A DNA stretch of 64,000 nucleotides. Origin: Xanthobacteraceae bacterium (lineage in GTDB: Bacteria; Pseudomonadota; Alphaproteobacteria; Rhizobiales; Xanthobacteraceae). The DNA lies in NCBI GenBank assembly GCA_031291445.1, contig JARLJA010000082.1, positions 1 to 64,000 of the forward strand, written 5' to 3'. The stretch's first letter is position 1, and every line of letters starts with the position of its first letter. Below, piece after piece: positions 40,516 to 49,638 of this stretch. Under the pieces are notes generated by a model. It was not told the DNA's origin and made no database searches. It saw only the letters and a list, made by a program, of their open reading frames with translations. The position numbers and the translations under genes are program-made.

Positions 40516-41439
40516 ATGAAACCAAACCTTGCCGACCTCAGCGCTTTCGTCTCGGTCGCCCAGGCCGGCGGCTTTCGCGACGGCGCCCGCTCCAGCGGCG
40601 TGAGCGCCTCGGGCCTGAGCGAGGCGGTTCGCAGGCTGGAGACGCAGCTCGGCGTCCGGCTGCTGAACCGGACCACACGCAGCGTCATGCCGACCGAGGC
40701 GGGCGCGCGCCTGCTGGCACGTTTGACGCCGGCGTTGAACGAGGTCGAAGCCGCCGTCGATGCGACCCATGGGCTGCGCGACCGGCCGGCGGGAACTCTG
40801 AAGCTGAATGTCCCGGTCAGTGCGTCGCGGCTGGTGCTGCCGACGATCGTTCCGGCCTTTCTCGCAGCCTATCCGGACATTCGCCTGGAGGTCATCGCCG
40901 AGGAGAGCTTCGTCGACGTCCTCGCGGCCGGTTGCGACGCCGGCATCCGCTATGGCGAGCGGCTGGAGCAGGACATGATCGCGGTCCCGATCGGTCCGCG
41001 ACGGCAGCGTTTTTCCCTGGGCGCCGCCCCGTCCTATCTCGATCGACGCGGACGGCCGGAGCACCCGCGCGATCTGCTCGGACACACGTGTCTGCAGGGA
41101 CGGTTTCCGAGCGGGGCGCGCGTCGGCTGGGAGTTCGAGCGCGACGGTGAGGTCGTCAAGGTCGACGTGACGGGGCCGTTGACGGTGAGCATCGGCGGCG
41201 CCGCCGATCTCCTCGTCGACACCGCGATCGCGGGTACCGGCATCGTGACCTTGTTCGAGGACTGGCTGCGCCCCCACTTCGACAGCGGCGCGCTGGAACC
41301 GGTCCTCGAAACCTGGTGGCCAAGTTTCGACGGGCCGTATCTCTATTATCCCGGCCGGCGGCTGGTCCCGGCGCCGCTGCGCGCGTTCGTCGATTTCATC
41401 AAGGCACCACCCTCCCCTCGGCCACCAGCCAGTCGATGA
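40516..41439 (+). CDS. LysR-family regulator (divergent from the aldo/keto reductase)
   Basis: The 307-residue regulator has an HTH of the DsdC/YafC subgroup (LADLSAFVSVAQAGGFRDGARSSGVSASGLSEAVRRLETQLGVRLLNRTTRSVMPTEAGARLL) and the ligand domain start GTLKLNVPVSASRLVLPTIV. It shares a 93-base divergent region with the aldo/keto reductase, its likely target. Its last 41 bases overlap the 3' end of the opposite-strand LysR gene. Confidence 0.9.
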   Translation: MKPNLADLSAFVSVAQAGGFRDGARSSGVSASGLSEAVRRLETQLGVRLLNRTTRSVMPTEAGARLLARLTPALNEVEAAVDATHGLRDRPAGTLKLNVPVSASRLVLPTIVPAFLAAYPDIRLEVIAEESFVDVLAAGCDAGIRYGERLEQDMIAVPIGPRRQRFSLGAAPSYLDRRGRPEHPRDLLGHTCLQGRFPSGARVGWEFERDGEVVKVDVTGPLTVSIGGAADLLVDTAIAGTGIVTLFEDWLRPHFDSGALEPVLETWWPSFDGPYLYYPGRRLVPAPLRAFVDFIKAPPSPRPPASR

Positions 41440-42295
41440 AACGCGTCAACGTCGATGTCTTGTCGGCGTCGAATGGGATCAGGGCGACATAGCTCTGGCG
41501 CGGCACGATGATGGTGGGAAATGGCGCCAGCAGGCGTCCCGCCGCCAGGTCGGTTTGGAGGACAGGCAGCGGGCCGATGCCAAGCCCGAGACCATCCTCG
41601 ACGGCTTGCCGTGTGACGAAGAAATGATCGAACACCCGTCGCCGCTGTGCGGCCGCGTGCCCCAGTCCGGCACGGTCCAGCCAATCGGACCAATCGCCTG
41701 GCCGGGTCTCGGTCGCGAGCAGGACATGGCCTGCGATATCCTCCAGCTGCCGGACCGGTTGGCGCGCGAACAGCGCCGGGCTCATGATCAGGGTGTCGGC
41801 CTCGCCGAGGAACGCGACGGCGCGATGCTGCGGCCATGCCTCTCGCTCCGCCGATCCGCGCCGAATGGCCACATCGAAACCGCCACGCAGTTCGTCATGC
41901 AGCGTGGTCGTGGTGGTGACCGCCACCTCGACCTCGGCGCGTGCGGCGTGGAAGCGCTCCAGCCGCGGGATCAGCCAGCGCATGGCGAACGTCGTCGGCG
42001 CGCTGACCCGAAGGATCCGGCGGGCGTCCAGGCGGCCGCAGGCCTCGGCAGCAGTGATGACGCGGTCGAACGAGAGGCTCACCTCCGCCGCGAAGACACG
42101 CGCCGCGGGAGTGGCGGCCATCCGCCGCCCCGTCCGCACGAACAGGCGTTGCCCGAGCCAGTCCTCCAACGCGGCAATCTGACGGCTGACGGCGCCGTGG
42201 GTCAGGCCGAGTTCGGCCCCCGCCTCGGCATAGCTGCCGGTGCGGGCCGCGACTTCGAAGACGCGCAGCGCATTGAGCGGAGGCAGACGGCGCAT
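41399..42295 (-). CDS. LysR-family regulator, GcvA-type, beside an MFS transporter
   Basis: The 298-residue protein has the GcvA-like N-terminus RRLPPLNALRVFEVAARTGSYAEAGAELGLTHGAVSRQIAALEDWLGQRLFVRTGRRM and a typical substrate-binding half (VSAPTTFAMRWLIPRLERFHA). It is divergent from the MFS gene at 42395, with an inverted repeat between them. Its 3' end overlaps that of the convergent LysR gene by 41 bases. Confidence 0.9.
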   Translation of the reverse strand: MRRLPPLNALRVFEVAARTGSYAEAGAELGLTHGAVSRQIAALEDWLGQRLFVRTGRRMAATPAARVFAAEVSLSFDRVITAAEACGRLDARRILRVSAPTTFAMRWLIPRLERFHAARAEVEVAVTTTTTLHDELRGGFDVAIRRGSAEREAWPQHRAVAFLGEADTLIMSPALFARQPVRQLEDIAGHVLLATETRPGDWSDWLDRAGLGHAAAQRRRVFDHFFVTRQAVEDGLGLGIGPLPVLQTDLAAGRLLAPFPTIIVPRQSYVALIPFDADKTSTLTRFIDWLVAEGRVVP

Positions 42296-42321
42296 GGAAC
42301 CCGTGAGGAAAACCGACAGAT

Positions 42322-42361
42322 CATGTGAAGATTGCGATTCTATTCGTCAAAAACTCACATG
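42322..42361. promoter_or_regulatory. Inverted repeat CATGTGA/TCACATG in the LysR/MFS divergent promoter
   Basis: CATGTGA (42322-42328) and TCACATG (42355-42361) are exact reverse complements 26 bases apart, lying in an unusually AT-rich stretch between the divergent starts. This fits recognition and activation half-sites of the LysR regulator. Confidence 0.55.
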
Positions 42362-42394
42362 TATAGGGTTCGGCCGGGGAGGATGGACCTGACC

Positions 42395-43609
42395 ATGCAG
42401 AGCACGAGCACAGCAAACGTATCGGCAATCGGGCCGAGTGCCTGGTCTTCACCGCAGCGGCGGAGTCTCGCCGGCGCATGCCTCGCCCATGCACTGCACG
42501 ACGGCTATACGGATCAGCTCTATGCACTGCTGCCGGTCTGGCAGGCGGAGTTCGGCCTGTCTTACGCCGGTCTCGCGATGGTTCGCGCGCTCTACTCCGG
42601 CACCATGGGCGGTTTGCAGGTTCCGGGCGACCGGTTGATCACCAGGCTCGGCCCGCGCGCGGCGCTGGCACTGGCGACCTTCGTGGCGGCAGCGGGATAT
42701 CTGGTGATGGCCCTGCCGTGCGGATTTCCGGGCCTGTGCGCCGGCCTGATCCTCGCCGGCATCGGATCGAGCGTGCAGCATCCGCGCGCCTCGCTGCTGG
42801 TGACGAACGCCTACGGCAAGTCCGCTCGCGGGCCGCTCGGCATCTATAATTTCGCCGGCGATCTCGGCAAGGCCACGTTTCCGGCCGTGGTCGCGCTGCT
42901 GCTGCCCATCGCCACCTGGCGGCCGGTGATCGGATTCACGGCCATCGTCGGGCTGGCGGTGGCTGCGGCGTTGCTGGTTCTCGTGCCGCGGCAACCGTTC
43001 ATCGCACCCGTCGAGGAGAAATCCACGGCCCGGCCACAAGGCCGCGGCGGCTTCGGACTGCTCCTCACCATCGGCGCGCTCGATACGGCGACGCGGATGG
43101 GCTATCTGCTGTTCCTGCCGTTTCTGCTGCACACCCGCGGCGGAACGGAGGCCGTGGTGGGTCTCGGACTGGCCCTGCTCTTCATCGGCGGCGCGCTCGG
43201 CAAGGCGGCCTGCGGCTGGCTCGGTCAGAGGCTCGGCGTGGTGTGGAGCGTGATCGTCACCGAAGCCGCGACTGCGTTGCTGATCGCCGCGACCCTGATG
43301 CTCCCGCTCGCGCCGATGCTGGTGGTTCTTCCGCTTCTCGGCATCGTCCTCAACGGCACCTCGTCGGTCCTGTATGGCACCGTCCCGGAGCTGGCCCCCA
43401 AAGGCGACGTCGGCCGTGGCTTCGCGCTGTTCTACACCGGCGTCATCGGCGCCGGCGGCCTTGCACCGATCGCCTACGGCGCGATTGCCGATCATTCCAA
43501 TCGGACCATCGGCGTCCTCGCTGCGGCTCTGACGGCGGCCGTGATCATTCCGCTGGTGCTGGCGCTCCGGCCCGCTGTTGACGGCGCCTTGGCGCAGCAG
43601 GATGCATGA
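42395..43609 (+). CDS. Major facilitator transporter, fosmidomycin-resistance (Fsr)-like
   Basis: The 404-residue carrier has twelve spans and Fsr-group features: LAHALHDGYTDQLYALLPVWQAEFGLSYAGLAMVRALYSGTMGGLQVPGDRL and HPRASLLVTNAYGKSARGPLGIYNFAGDLGKATFPAVVALLL. It probably exports a small molecule. Candidate starts are ATG 42395 (MQSTST; GGGGAGG twelve bases upstream) and ATG 42383, which directly abuts that motif; the former is preferred. It is divergent from a GcvA-type LysR. Confidence 0.84.
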   Translation: MQSTSTANVSAIGPSAWSSPQRRSLAGACLAHALHDGYTDQLYALLPVWQAEFGLSYAGLAMVRALYSGTMGGLQVPGDRLITRLGPRAALALATFVAAAGYLVMALPCGFPGLCAGLILAGIGSSVQHPRASLLVTNAYGKSARGPLGIYNFAGDLGKATFPAVVALLLPIATWRPVIGFTAIVGLAVAAALLVLVPRQPFIAPVEEKSTARPQGRGGFGLLLTIGALDTATRMGYLLFLPFLLHTRGGTEAVVGLGLALLFIGGALGKAACGWLGQRLGVVWSVIVTEAATALLIAATLMLPLAPMLVVLPLLGIVLNGTSSVLYGTVPELAPKGDVGRGFALFYTGVIGAGGLAPIAYGAIADHSNRTIGVLAAALTAAVIIPLVLALRPAVDGALAQQDA

Positions 43610-43655
43610 GCCCGGTGCGCCGGTTCCAACTCATCGCTTCACACTCGGCGCACCC

Positions 43656-44480
43656 TCACGCCGGCTGCGCCACTGGTCGCCCCGGCGCCGCGAAGATCCG
43701 CATCAGGCCGAAGGTCGCCAAGAGGATCGCGATGTAGACCACGAGCTGCATCTCGGTCGGCTGGTCGGTATAGCCGATCAGGGTGTGCAGCGCTTTGCCG
43801 AGGATGCTGTCGTCGGGCAACAGCCAGCTCGAATCCCACGCCACGGTGTCGAGCCACGTCAACCAGTTGGCCTGTTCGAGGAAGGCGGTGGCCTGCGACG
43901 CCATGCCGGCGGCGAGCAGCGCGATCAGCACCGTGGTGACGCGGAACAGCGGCCGCATGGGAATCCGCACCAGCCCGAAATAGGTCAGCAGGCAGACGCC
44001 GGCGCCGAGCGCGAGCCCCAGGATGCCGCCGAACAGCATGCTCAGGCTGGCGCCGTCGGCGGCGACGATGCCGTAGAGAAACAGCGCCACTTCGCTGCCC
44101 TCGCGCAGCACCGCGACCGCGACCACCACGGCCAGCGCCAACAGCGACTTCGAGCCCTCGGCGACCGCCTGCCCCGCCGCCCGCATCTCGCCGGCGAGTT
44201 CGCTGCCGTGATGGGCCATCCAGACATTGTGCCAGGTCAGCATCACCACAGCGACGCCGAGGATGGCTGCATTGAACAGCTCCTGCCCCATCCCCGCGAA
44301 CAGCGTCGAGAGCGCGCCGGCGAACGCCGCCACCACGCTGGCGCCGAGCACGCCGGCGGCGACGCCGCCGACGATCCACAGACCGTGACGCGGGACCGAG
44401 CGCGTCACCGCGAGAATGATGCCGATGATCAGACCGGCCTCGAACACCTCGCGAAAGACGATGATCAGCGCCGCGAGCAC
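43656..44480 (-). CDS. FTR1-family iron permease
   Basis: The 274-residue protein starts at GTG 44480 and has seven spans with the two iron-binding REXXE motifs of FTR1/EfeU permeases: REVFE (residues 10-14) and REGSE (126-130). It moves iron across the inner membrane. It is the last gene of a three-gene group with a cupredoxin-like periplasmic protein (7 bases upstream) and an outer-membrane protein, a plausible complete uptake path. Confidence 0.92.
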   Translation of the reverse strand: MLAALIIVFREVFEAGLIIGIILAVTRSVPRHGLWIVGGVAAGVLGASVVAAFAGALSTLFAGMGQELFNAAILGVAVVMLTWHNVWMAHHGSELAGEMRAAGQAVAEGSKSLLALAVVVAVAVLREGSEVALFLYGIVAADGASLSMLFGGILGLALGAGVCLLTYFGLVRIPMRPLFRVTTVLIALLAAGMASQATAFLEQANWLTWLDTVAWDSSWLLPDDSILGKALHTLIGYTDQPTEMQLVVYIAILLATFGLMRIFAAPGRPVAQPA

Positions 44481-44487
44481 GTCACCC

Positions 44488-44841
44488 TCACTTCACCACC
44501 AGCGCGCCGCGGACCGCGTGATCGAAGTCGTCGAAATACTCGTACCGCCCCGGCTTCAGCGCGCGGATGTTCATGACACCCTCGGTCCCCGGCGCAATCA
44601 CCTTTTCGACCCGCAGCGACTTGCTCTCGAATTCGATGGCCTTGGCGCCGCCGTTGCGGACGTGGATCACCAGCGGACGGTCGGCCGGCGCGCTCGCCTC
44701 CGCGGGCTCGAACCTCTGGTTGGCATAGCCGATCGAAACCTGCGCCGCGTCCTGGGCGCGCGCCGGCAGAACGACTGCGGCCGTCAGGGCGAGCACGGCG
44801 AAGCCGCGCGCCGCGACGTGCGATGCAAACGTGGTTGTCAT
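44488..44841 (-). CDS. Periplasmic cupredoxin-like protein partnered with the FTR1 permease
   Basis: The 117-residue protein has a signal peptide (to LPARAQ) and a small beta-sandwich of the cupredoxin_1 type (VSIGYANQRFEPAEASAPADRPLVIHVRNGGAKAIEFESKSLRVEKVIAPG ... GRYEYFDDFDHAVRGALVV). Classic blue-copper ligands (Cys and C-terminal His/Met set) are absent, so it more likely resembles the iron-related EfeO N-terminal domain. GGAGAG about nine bases upstream of ATG 44841 supports the start. Confidence 0.82.
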   Translation of the reverse strand: MTTTFASHVAARGFAVLALTAAVVLPARAQDAAQVSIGYANQRFEPAEASAPADRPLVIHVRNGGAKAIEFESKSLRVEKVIAPGTEGVMNIRALKPGRYEYFDDFDHAVRGALVVK

Positions 44842-44897
44842 GGCCTTGTCTCTCCCCAATTCTTCTCGTCGATCGACCGACCCGGCCGTCAGATCCC

Positions 44898-45830
44898 TCA
44901 GAATTCGATGCCGAGCCGCAGCTTGGCCCGATTGCGCTGGAATTCCGCCAGGTTGAACGGCGCGGGATTGGTCACACCGTTGCTGACCTCGTGTCCCGCC
45001 ACCTGCGTGTTCCAGGCGGCGGCAATGAAGGCCTTCCGCGTCAACTGGACGAACACCGTCGGTCCGATCATGACGGCATCCCCAGTATAGTCACTCCATC
45101 CGATGCTGTCATAGTGACGCAGATACCAGACTTCGCCACCGATCATCACATCCGGATGGATACGGAAGGCCAGCGCGGCCGATGCCCCGAACGTGGCCTC
45201 GCGGGCGAAATCGGTGCCCGCCGCCGCGGTGGTTTCCGGCTCGTAGAGCAGGTTGAAGCCGGCATAGACCTTGTTCTTGACCACCTCGAGATCGGCATTG
45301 ACCAGGGTCTCGTATTCGAAATTGGTCACCCTGGCGCCGCTGGTCTCGTCGATGCGGCGCCAATTCGGCTCGAACGACAAGGTCACCGCCAGCGGCCAGG
45401 TGTCGGTGCGTTCGACCGCGAGGTAGCGGAATTCGCCGAACACGCCGCCCAGCGCCACCTGGTTGCGGTCGTCCAGCCCCGTCACGCCGGAGATGTTGTG
45501 GGTCGCGCCGAGCGCGCCGAATTCGATCTGGATGAACTGCGTCGGCGTGGTCTCGTATTCGAACTGGGTCTCGCTGGCGCCATAGCGCCCGTCACGCTTG
45601 CCGAAACTCATCTTGGTGTTGGTCTCGACCTCCTTCTCGCCCTCGAGCCCGATGCCGGAGCCGGTGGTGAAGCCGAACACATATTTGGTCTCGATCTCGT
45701 CGTCGGGGCGCAGAACGCTGTCGGCGCGCGCCGCCTGCGTCAGTCCGGCGCCCAGCATCAGCGCCAGCATGCCCCACGCCTTGGGGCGCCATACCAGCTC
45801 CTTCGCCAAAACGCCCGTCATCGGCCCCAT
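44898..45830 (-). CDS. Outer-membrane beta-barrel protein upstream of the cupredoxin/FTR1 genes
   Basis: The 310-residue protein has a signal peptide (to LTQAARA), then alternating amphipathic strands ([63 protein letters not shown]) and ends in Phe (RLRLGIEF), the usual C-terminal residue for barrel insertion. GGGAG eight bases before ATG 45830 supports the start. Operon position suggests a metal-related surface role, inferred only. Confidence 0.78.
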   Translation of the reverse strand: MGPMTGVLAKELVWRPKAWGMLALMLGAGLTQAARADSVLRPDDEIETKYVFGFTTGSGIGLEGEKEVETNTKMSFGKRDGRYGASETQFEYETTPTQFIQIEFGALGATHNISGVTGLDDRNQVALGGVFGEFRYLAVERTDTWPLAVTLSFEPNWRRIDETSGARVTNFEYETLVNADLEVVKNKVYAGFNLLYEPETTAAAGTDFAREATFGASAALAFRIHPDVMIGGEVWYLRHYDSIGWSDYTGDAVMIGPTVFVQLTRKAFIAAAWNTQVAGHEVSNGVTNPAPFNLAEFQRNRAKLRLGIEF

Positions 45831-46000
45831 CGACACGCTCCCGCCCCGCCCCAATCCCGTCGCATACGCTGGCTAGCGGCTATGGGCGCCGACCTCAAAT
45901 AGATCGTCTCCAATCTGGAACGAATATAAGCCAGCGCATCCGGGCACCGCCGAATCGACGTCCAAACCGCCGGAAACTGGATCGTAACCCGTATTTTGCT

Positions 46001-46804
46001 ATGATTGCCGACGTGTCACGCTCCCCCACCATCCTGGTGTTCGATTCCGGTCTCGGCGGCCTCACGGTGTATCGCGAGGTCGTGAAGGCGCGGCCCGACG
46101 CTGCCTTCGTCTATGTCGCGGACGATGCCTTCTTTCCCTACGGCCACCACAGCGAAGCCGCCATCATCGCCCGCGTGGTCCCGCTGGTCGGCGAGCTGAT
46201 TGCGGCCCATGCGCCGGACCTCGTGGTGATCGCGTGCAACACCGCCTCGACGCTGGTGATGGCCGAGCTGCGCGCCGCCTATCAGGTGCCGTTCGTCGGC
46301 ACCGTTCCGGCCATCAAGCCGGCCTGCGCCGCCTCGAAATCCCGGCGGGTCTCGGTGCTGGGCACCAGGGGCACCGTGCGCCGCGAATACACCAGGGGCC
46401 TGATCCGCGACTTCGCCCAGGGTTGCGACGTCACGCTGGTCGGCTCGGCCGATCTCGCCTCGCTGGCGGAAGCGGCCTTCAAGGGCGAGGCCATCGCCGA
46501 CGCCGACATCGCCGCCGAGATCGCGCCCTGCTTCATCGCCGGCGAGACCCGCACCGACACCGTGGTGCTGGCCTGCACGCACTATCCCCTGCTGATGGAG
46601 CGTTTCGCGGCGCTGGCGCCGTGGCCGGTCGACTGGATCGATCCGGCGCCCGCCATCGCGCGGCGCAGCGCCGACCTCATCCGTGCGCTGCCGCGCGGCC
46701 GCGCCGCGCCGGCCGCGCGGTTCCTCCTGACCTCGGGCGCGGCCCCCGCACCCGCACTGGCGCGGGCGCTGGTGCCGTATTTCGGCGAGGCGGTGGCCGC
46801 CTGA
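46001..46804 (+). CDS. murI: Glutamate racemase
   Basis: The 267-residue enzyme has the two catalytic cysteines of MurI: Cys79 in [10 protein letters not shown] and Cys192 in [11 protein letters not shown], plus [14 protein letters not shown] at the start. It makes D-glutamate for peptidoglycan in the cytosol. The upstream 170 bases hold the promoter region shared with the divergent outer-membrane gene. Confidence 0.95.
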   Translation: MIADVSRSPTILVFDSGLGGLTVYREVVKARPDAAFVYVADDAFFPYGHHSEAAIIARVVPLVGELIAAHAPDLVVIACNTASTLVMAELRAAYQVPFVGTVPAIKPACAASKSRRVSVLGTRGTVRREYTRGLIRDFAQGCDVTLVGSADLASLAEAAFKGEAIADADIAAEIAPCFIAGETRTDTVVLACTHYPLLMERFAALAPWPVDWIDPAPAIARRSADLIRALPRGRAAPAARFLLTSGAAPAPALARALVPYFGEAVAA

Positions 46805-47088
46805 GCGCGCCACGCAGTCATCGCATTGAAATATAGATGGAAATCCAGCCAATCCGGGCCACACCAAGACCTCGCCCGGGCTCCGCAAGAGGTTGACCCG
46901 CCTGCCGAATTGCCCTAGACACCGCTCACGCGCGGGCCGGGTTCGGCCCGCGTTTAAGTTTCGCGACCCGTGGTCCCCTCCGTCAAGCTTTTGGAGCAGG
47001 ATCTGTCGGCCCGGATTCGTTCAACGAACGGTTCCGGGCACAGGAGGGCGCGATCCTCACACCCTGATACGCAACACATGAGGACGCG

Positions 47089-47706
47089 ATGACAAAGCGC
47101 AGTGAGTCGAAGTACAAGATCGATCGACGTATGGGCCAGAACATCTGGGGCCGCCCGAAGAGCCCCGTGAACAAGCGCGAATACGGCCCCGGCCAGCACG
47201 GCCAGCGCCGCAAGGGCAAGCTCTCCGACTTCGGCGTGCAGCTGCGCGCCAAGCAGAAGCTCAAGGGCTACTACGCCAACATCTCCGAGCGCCAGTTCCA
47301 CGCCATCTACGTGGAAGCGACCCGCCTGAAGGGCGATTCCGGCGCCAACCTGATCGGCCTCCTGGAGCGCCGCCTCGACACCGTGGTCTACCGCGCCAAG
47401 TTCGTCTCGACGATGTTCGCCGCGCGCCAGTTCATCAACCACGGCCATGTCAAGGTGAACGGCAAGCGCGTCAACATCGCCAGCTACAAGGTCAAGGTGG
47501 GTGACGTCATCGAGATCAAGGAATCCTCCAAGCAGCTCACCCACGTGCTCGAAGCCAACCAGCTCGGCGAGCGCGACGTGCCGGACTTCATCGAGGTCGA
47601 CCACGGCAAGCAGACCGCGAAGTTCAACCGCATTCCCGGCCTCACGGAAGTGCCGTTCCCGGTGCAGATGGAGCCGCACCTGATCGTCGAATTCTATTCG
47701 CGCTGA
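47089..47706 (+). CDS. rpsD: 30S ribosomal protein S4
   Basis: The 205-residue protein is a typical S4: [49 protein letters not shown], and the S4 RNA-binding domain ([39 protein letters not shown], about residues 94-150). It nucleates 30S assembly at 16S rRNA. The 284-base gap to murI contains no other gene; a strong terminator follows. The first ATG with a GAGGA stretch upstream (tgaggacgcg) is used. Confidence 0.97.
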   Translation: MTKRSESKYKIDRRMGQNIWGRPKSPVNKREYGPGQHGQRRKGKLSDFGVQLRAKQKLKGYYANISERQFHAIYVEATRLKGDSGANLIGLLERRLDTVVYRAKFVSTMFAARQFINHGHVKVNGKRVNIASYKVKVGDVIEIKESSKQLTHVLEANQLGERDVPDFIEVDHGKQTAKFNRIPGLTEVPFPVQMEPHLIVEFYSR

Positions 47707-47761
47707 GGATCGATCCTCGCGCCGGCGATCACGACACGGATCGCGGCAAGGCAAGACTCGC

Positions 47762-47790
47762 AAAAAGGCCCCGGTTTCCGGGGCCTTTTT
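47762..47790 (+). terminator. Rho-independent terminator of rpsD
   Basis: AAAAAGGCCCCGG and CCGGGGCCTTTTT form a perfect stem around TTT, with flanking A and T runs that would let it act in both directions. It starts 56 bases after the rpsD stop. Confidence 0.92.
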
Positions 47791-47855
47791 CATGGCCACG
47801 CTTGTCTACGCCGCACCGGCCGCTACGCTCGCTGCATCCGCTTCCGAGGTTCGCC

Positions 47856-48923
47856 ATGGCCTATACGCCGCTCGCCGCCGATCCCGCCGCGCCGCCGGTC
47901 CGCATCAACCTCCTGTCGGACACCCAGACCCGTCCGACGCCGGCAATGCGCGAGGTGATGGCGCGCGCCGAGGTCGGCGACGAGCAGTTGGGCATGGATC
48001 CCACGGTCAACGCACTGTGCGCGCGCGCCGCGGCGCTGCTCGGCAAGGAGGCCGCGGTGTTCATGCCGTCGGGCACCATGTGCAACGTCGCCGCGGAACT
48101 GACCCACTGCCGGCCCGGCGACGAGATCCTCGCCCACGAGACCGCGCATATCCTCACCAGCGAGGGCGGCGCCCATGCCGCGCTTGGCGGCTTCCAGATC
48201 CTGCCGCTCACGGGCGAGCGCGGCCAGTTCTCGGCGGCGACACTGGAGGCGGCGCTGCGCGAGCCGTCACGCTACGCTCCGCGCCAGGCGCTGGTGAGCG
48301 CCGAGCAGACCGCCAATATCGGCGGCGGCACGATGTGGCCGCGGGCCGAGCTCGCCGCGGTGGCGCGCGCGGCCAGCGCGGCGGGGCTCGCCACCCATCT
48401 CGACGGCGCGCGGCTGATGAACGCGTCGGTGGCAAGCGGAGTTGCCGCGAGCGACATCGCCGCCGGCTGGGACAGCGTGTGGCTCGACTTCACCAAGGGC
48501 CTCGGTGCCCCGCTCGGCGCGGTGCTGGCGGGATCGCGGCCGTTCATCGACGAGGTCTGGCGCTGGAAGCAGCGGCTCGGCGGCGCCATGCGCCAGGCCG
48601 GCCTGTGCGCCGCCGCCTGTCTCTACGCCCTCGATCACCATGTCGAGCGGCTGGCGGACGATCACGCCCTCGCCCGAAAGCTGGCGGCGGGCCTGTCGCA
48701 GATCCCGGGCTTCGAGGTCCAGACCCCGGACACCAACCTGGTGTTCTTCGACGTTGCAGGTGCCGGCCTCATGGCACCCCACCTGATCGCCGGGCTGCGG
48801 CGCCACGGCATCCTGCTGGGCGCGCTGGGCGGACGGGTCCGCGCCTGCACCCATCTCGACATCGACGAAGCCATGATCGACGAGACGCTCGACACGATCC
48901 GCGCGCTCGCGCGCCGGGCCTGA
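47856..48923 (+). CDS. Low-specificity L-threonine aldolase (fold type I PLP enzyme)
   Basis: The 355-residue enzyme has LLSDTQTRPTPAMREVMARAEVGDEQLGMDPTVN near the start, AVFMPSGTMCNVAAELTHCRPGDEILAHETAHI, Asp183 in HLDGARLMNA and the PLP-binding Lys214 in DFTKGLGAPLG. It splits threonine or allo-threonine into glycine and acetaldehyde. GAGG six bases before ATG 47856 supports the start. A beta-eliminating lyase is the alternative within the same Pfam family. Confidence 0.88.
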   Translation: MAYTPLAADPAAPPVRINLLSDTQTRPTPAMREVMARAEVGDEQLGMDPTVNALCARAAALLGKEAAVFMPSGTMCNVAAELTHCRPGDEILAHETAHILTSEGGAHAALGGFQILPLTGERGQFSAATLEAALREPSRYAPRQALVSAEQTANIGGGTMWPRAELAAVARAASAAGLATHLDGARLMNASVASGVAASDIAAGWDSVWLDFTKGLGAPLGAVLAGSRPFIDEVWRWKQRLGGAMRQAGLCAAACLYALDHHVERLADDHALARKLAAGLSQIPGFEVQTPDTNLVFFDVAGAGLMAPHLIAGLRRHGILLGALGGRVRACTHLDIDEAMIDETLDTIRALARRA

Positions 48924-48939
48924 GAGCTTCTCACGACAA

Positions 48940-48964
48940 AGGCCGCTGCCAAGAGCAACGGCCT
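48940..48964 (-). terminator. Probable terminator of grxD
   Basis: AGGCCGTTGC and GCAGCGGCCT (minus strand) pair with one G-T wobble and are followed by TTTGTCG. The hairpin lies between the convergent aldolase and grxD genes and could stop both. The T-run is short. Confidence 0.5.
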
Positions 48965-49001
48965 CCTAGTCTCGATCCAATCAGAACGATGCCCGGTCGC
49001 G

Positions 49002-49331
49002 TCAGGACGCGGCGACGACGACGCCCTTCTCGGTGAACAACTGCTGCAGCTCGCCGGCCTGGAACATCTCGCGCACGATGTCGCAGCCGCCGACGAACTC
49101 GCCCTTGACGTAGAGCTGGGGAATGGTCGGCCAGTTCGAATAGACCTTGATGCCGTCGCGCAGCTCCGCCGATTCCAGCACGTTCAGGCCCTTGAACGGA
49201 ACGCCGACGTGGTCGAGAATCTGCACCACCTGACCGGAGAACCCGCACTGCGGAAACTGCGGCGTGCCCTTCATGAACAGCACCACGTCGTTCGACTTCA
49301 CTTCGTTTTCGATGAATTGCTCGATGCTCAT
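49002..49331 (-). CDS. grxD: Monothiol glutaredoxin (CGFS type)
   Basis: The 109-residue protein has the CGFS active site (Cys29-Ser32) in [36 protein letters not shown] and a short N-terminal helix. Grx4-type proteins bind a [2Fe-2S] cluster with glutathione and work with BolA in iron-sulphur trafficking and iron sensing. A bolA gene is present 3.8 kb away on the same strand, separated by egtB, egtD and an LtrA-family gene. Confidence 0.95.
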   Translation of the reverse strand: MSIEQFIENEVKSNDVVLFMKGTPQFPQCGFSGQVVQILDHVGVPFKGLNVLESAELRDGIKVYSNWPTIPQLYVKGEFVGGCDIVREMFQAGELQQLFTEKGVVVAAS

Positions 49332-49638
49332 TGGTCCTACCCTCGGCCTTGCTCGCGGCCGTCGCTGCGCGCCGGAGCCAACCGGCCTGTTGTCATTGTC
49401 CGGATATATGTAGCCGAAACGGTTTTGCATCCCAAACACATTTCCGCGCGCGGCCCCCGCCGTAACAAGCCCGCCCCCCGGCGTAACGACAACCTCGCGA
49501 CAATCGTAGCAAGGAATGGCAGCCCGCCGGGGGGCGCCCCCCTGTTTTTGTCCTGCCGGCCACCTATCTGGCAGAACATGGTGACCGGGAACCGTCCCCG
49601 GGCTGCAACGTTCTTCTCCTCCCAGACCGGAGTCCTGC
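49332..49638. other. Divergent intergenic region between grxD and egtB
   Basis: These 307 bases must contain the promoters for grxD and for the egtB-egtD pair. The half nearer egtB is T/C-rich (ttcttctcctccc). I see no gene or convincing operator. Confidence 0.5.
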
